64,000 nt of DNA from Bin87 sp965243255. GTDB lineage: Bacteria; Chloroflexota; Dehalococcoidia; Lucifugimonadales; UBA3495. The DNA lies in contig CBDEUH010000004.1 in assembly GCA_965243255.1 (NCBI GenBank), forward strand, positions 248,001 through 312,000. Direction: 5' to 3'. Positions within the stretch are counted from its first letter, which is position 1; each line of letters starts with the position of its first letter. This document shows, piece by piece, positions 63,747 to 64,000 of the stretch. Below the pieces are notes generated by a model. It searched no databases and was not told where the DNA came from. It saw nothing but the letters and a program-made list of their open reading frames with translations. Position numbers and translations under genes: made by a program.

Positions 63747-64000
63747 ATGTTTGACAACCTTACCGACCGCCTCACCGGTATCTTCAACCGTCTCCAAGGC
63801 AGGGGCCGGCTGACGGAAAAAGACATCGACGAAGCCCTTAGCCAGGTGCGCCGCTCCCTGCTGGAAGCCGACGTGAACTTCCGTGTCGCCCGCGATTTCG
63901 TCGCCACCGTCAAGGAACGCTCCCTGGATGGTGAAGTGCTGGAAAGCCTGTCTCCCGGCCAGCAGGTGGTCAAAATCGTTCACGAGGAGCTGACCGCCGT
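63747..64000 (+). CDS. ffh: Signal recognition particle protein Ffh (N-terminal part, cut by window edge)
   Basis: The frame from ATG 63747 runs to the window end (84 codons). It reads MFDNLTDRLTGIFNRLQGRG, then LTEKDIDEALSQVRRSLLEADV, the helical N domain of Ffh/SRP54. This GTPase targets nascent membrane proteins. GAGAG lies about 7 nt before the ATG. The GTPase and M domains are beyond the window. Confidence 0.95.
   Translation, partial: MFDNLTDRLTGIFNRLQGRGRLTEKDIDEALSQVRRSLLEADVNFRVARDFVATVKERSLDGEVLESLSPGQQVVKIVHEELTA

Overview
The window is high-GC, densely coded bacterial chromosome with no phage, plasmid or CRISPR locus. Gene content suggests an uncultured Chloroflexota, most likely Dehalococcoidia/SAR202-like. 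The signs are CaiB-type CoA transferases, LLM-class flavin/F420 oxidoreductases, a DUF1800/DUF1501 pair, FmdB zinc ribbons, a three-subunit molybdenum hydroxylase, a lone B12-binding mutase subunit and a UGSC-type selenoprotein candidate. This placement is inferred from protein families only; no rRNA is present.

Layout. 1-1.9 kb (minus): yceD-rpmF-fabD-nusB behind a good sigma70-type promoter; rpmF and the partial nusB are short genes. 2-2.7 kb: B12-binding mutase subunit and tRNA-Arg(TCT). 3-6.6 kb (minus): DUF1800-DUF1501-NHL operon. 7-11.2 kb: a fused double CaiB CoA transferase, a decayed integrase remnant and an LLM oxidoreductase. 11.3-21.9 kb (plus): cell-envelope and amino-acid genes (yvcK, glmS, uppP, a TreT-like glycosyltransferase, a phosphonoacetate-hydrolase-like enzyme, thrB, lysC, a GT2 and a TPR protein). 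21.9-27.6 kb (minus): double SagB-type oxidoreductase, folB, CitE-like lyase and polA. 27.6-28.2 kb: non-coding, with three tandem 62/63-bp repeats. 28.2-32.1 kb: two FmdB proteins, thiE, a translin-like gene, DUF2071 and a methyltransferase. 32.2-33.9 kb: a conserved unknown gene and an in-frame-UGA gene read here as a selenoprotein. 33.9-35.6 kb: membrane-anchored beta-propeller. 35.6-46.1 kb (minus): two paralogous peptide ABC operons sharing one ATPase pair, each with a strong hairpin between binding-protein and permease genes. 46.4-54.8 kb: LLM oxidoreductase, GYD protein, thiD, ileS, mutM and a three-domain fusion (DapA-like, MfnB-like, TusA-like). 54.8-58.7 kb: molybdenum hydroxylase operon. 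58.7-64 kb: PPOX protein, SbcC, an ABC-2 exporter and the start of ffh.

The most notable items are (1) the DapA-MfnB-TusA fusion beside the molybdenum hydroxylase, (2) the UGA-containing U-G-G-C protein with a possible bacterial SECIS hairpin, (3) a type-2 isoleucyl-tRNA synthetase whose HxGH motif reads G-I-H-H, a swap I associate with extreme mupirocin resistance, and (4) the duplicated peptide-transport operons with conserved intercistronic hairpins and a motif cluster at the promoter. Two short dispersed repeat families (REP-like) occur three times each between genes.
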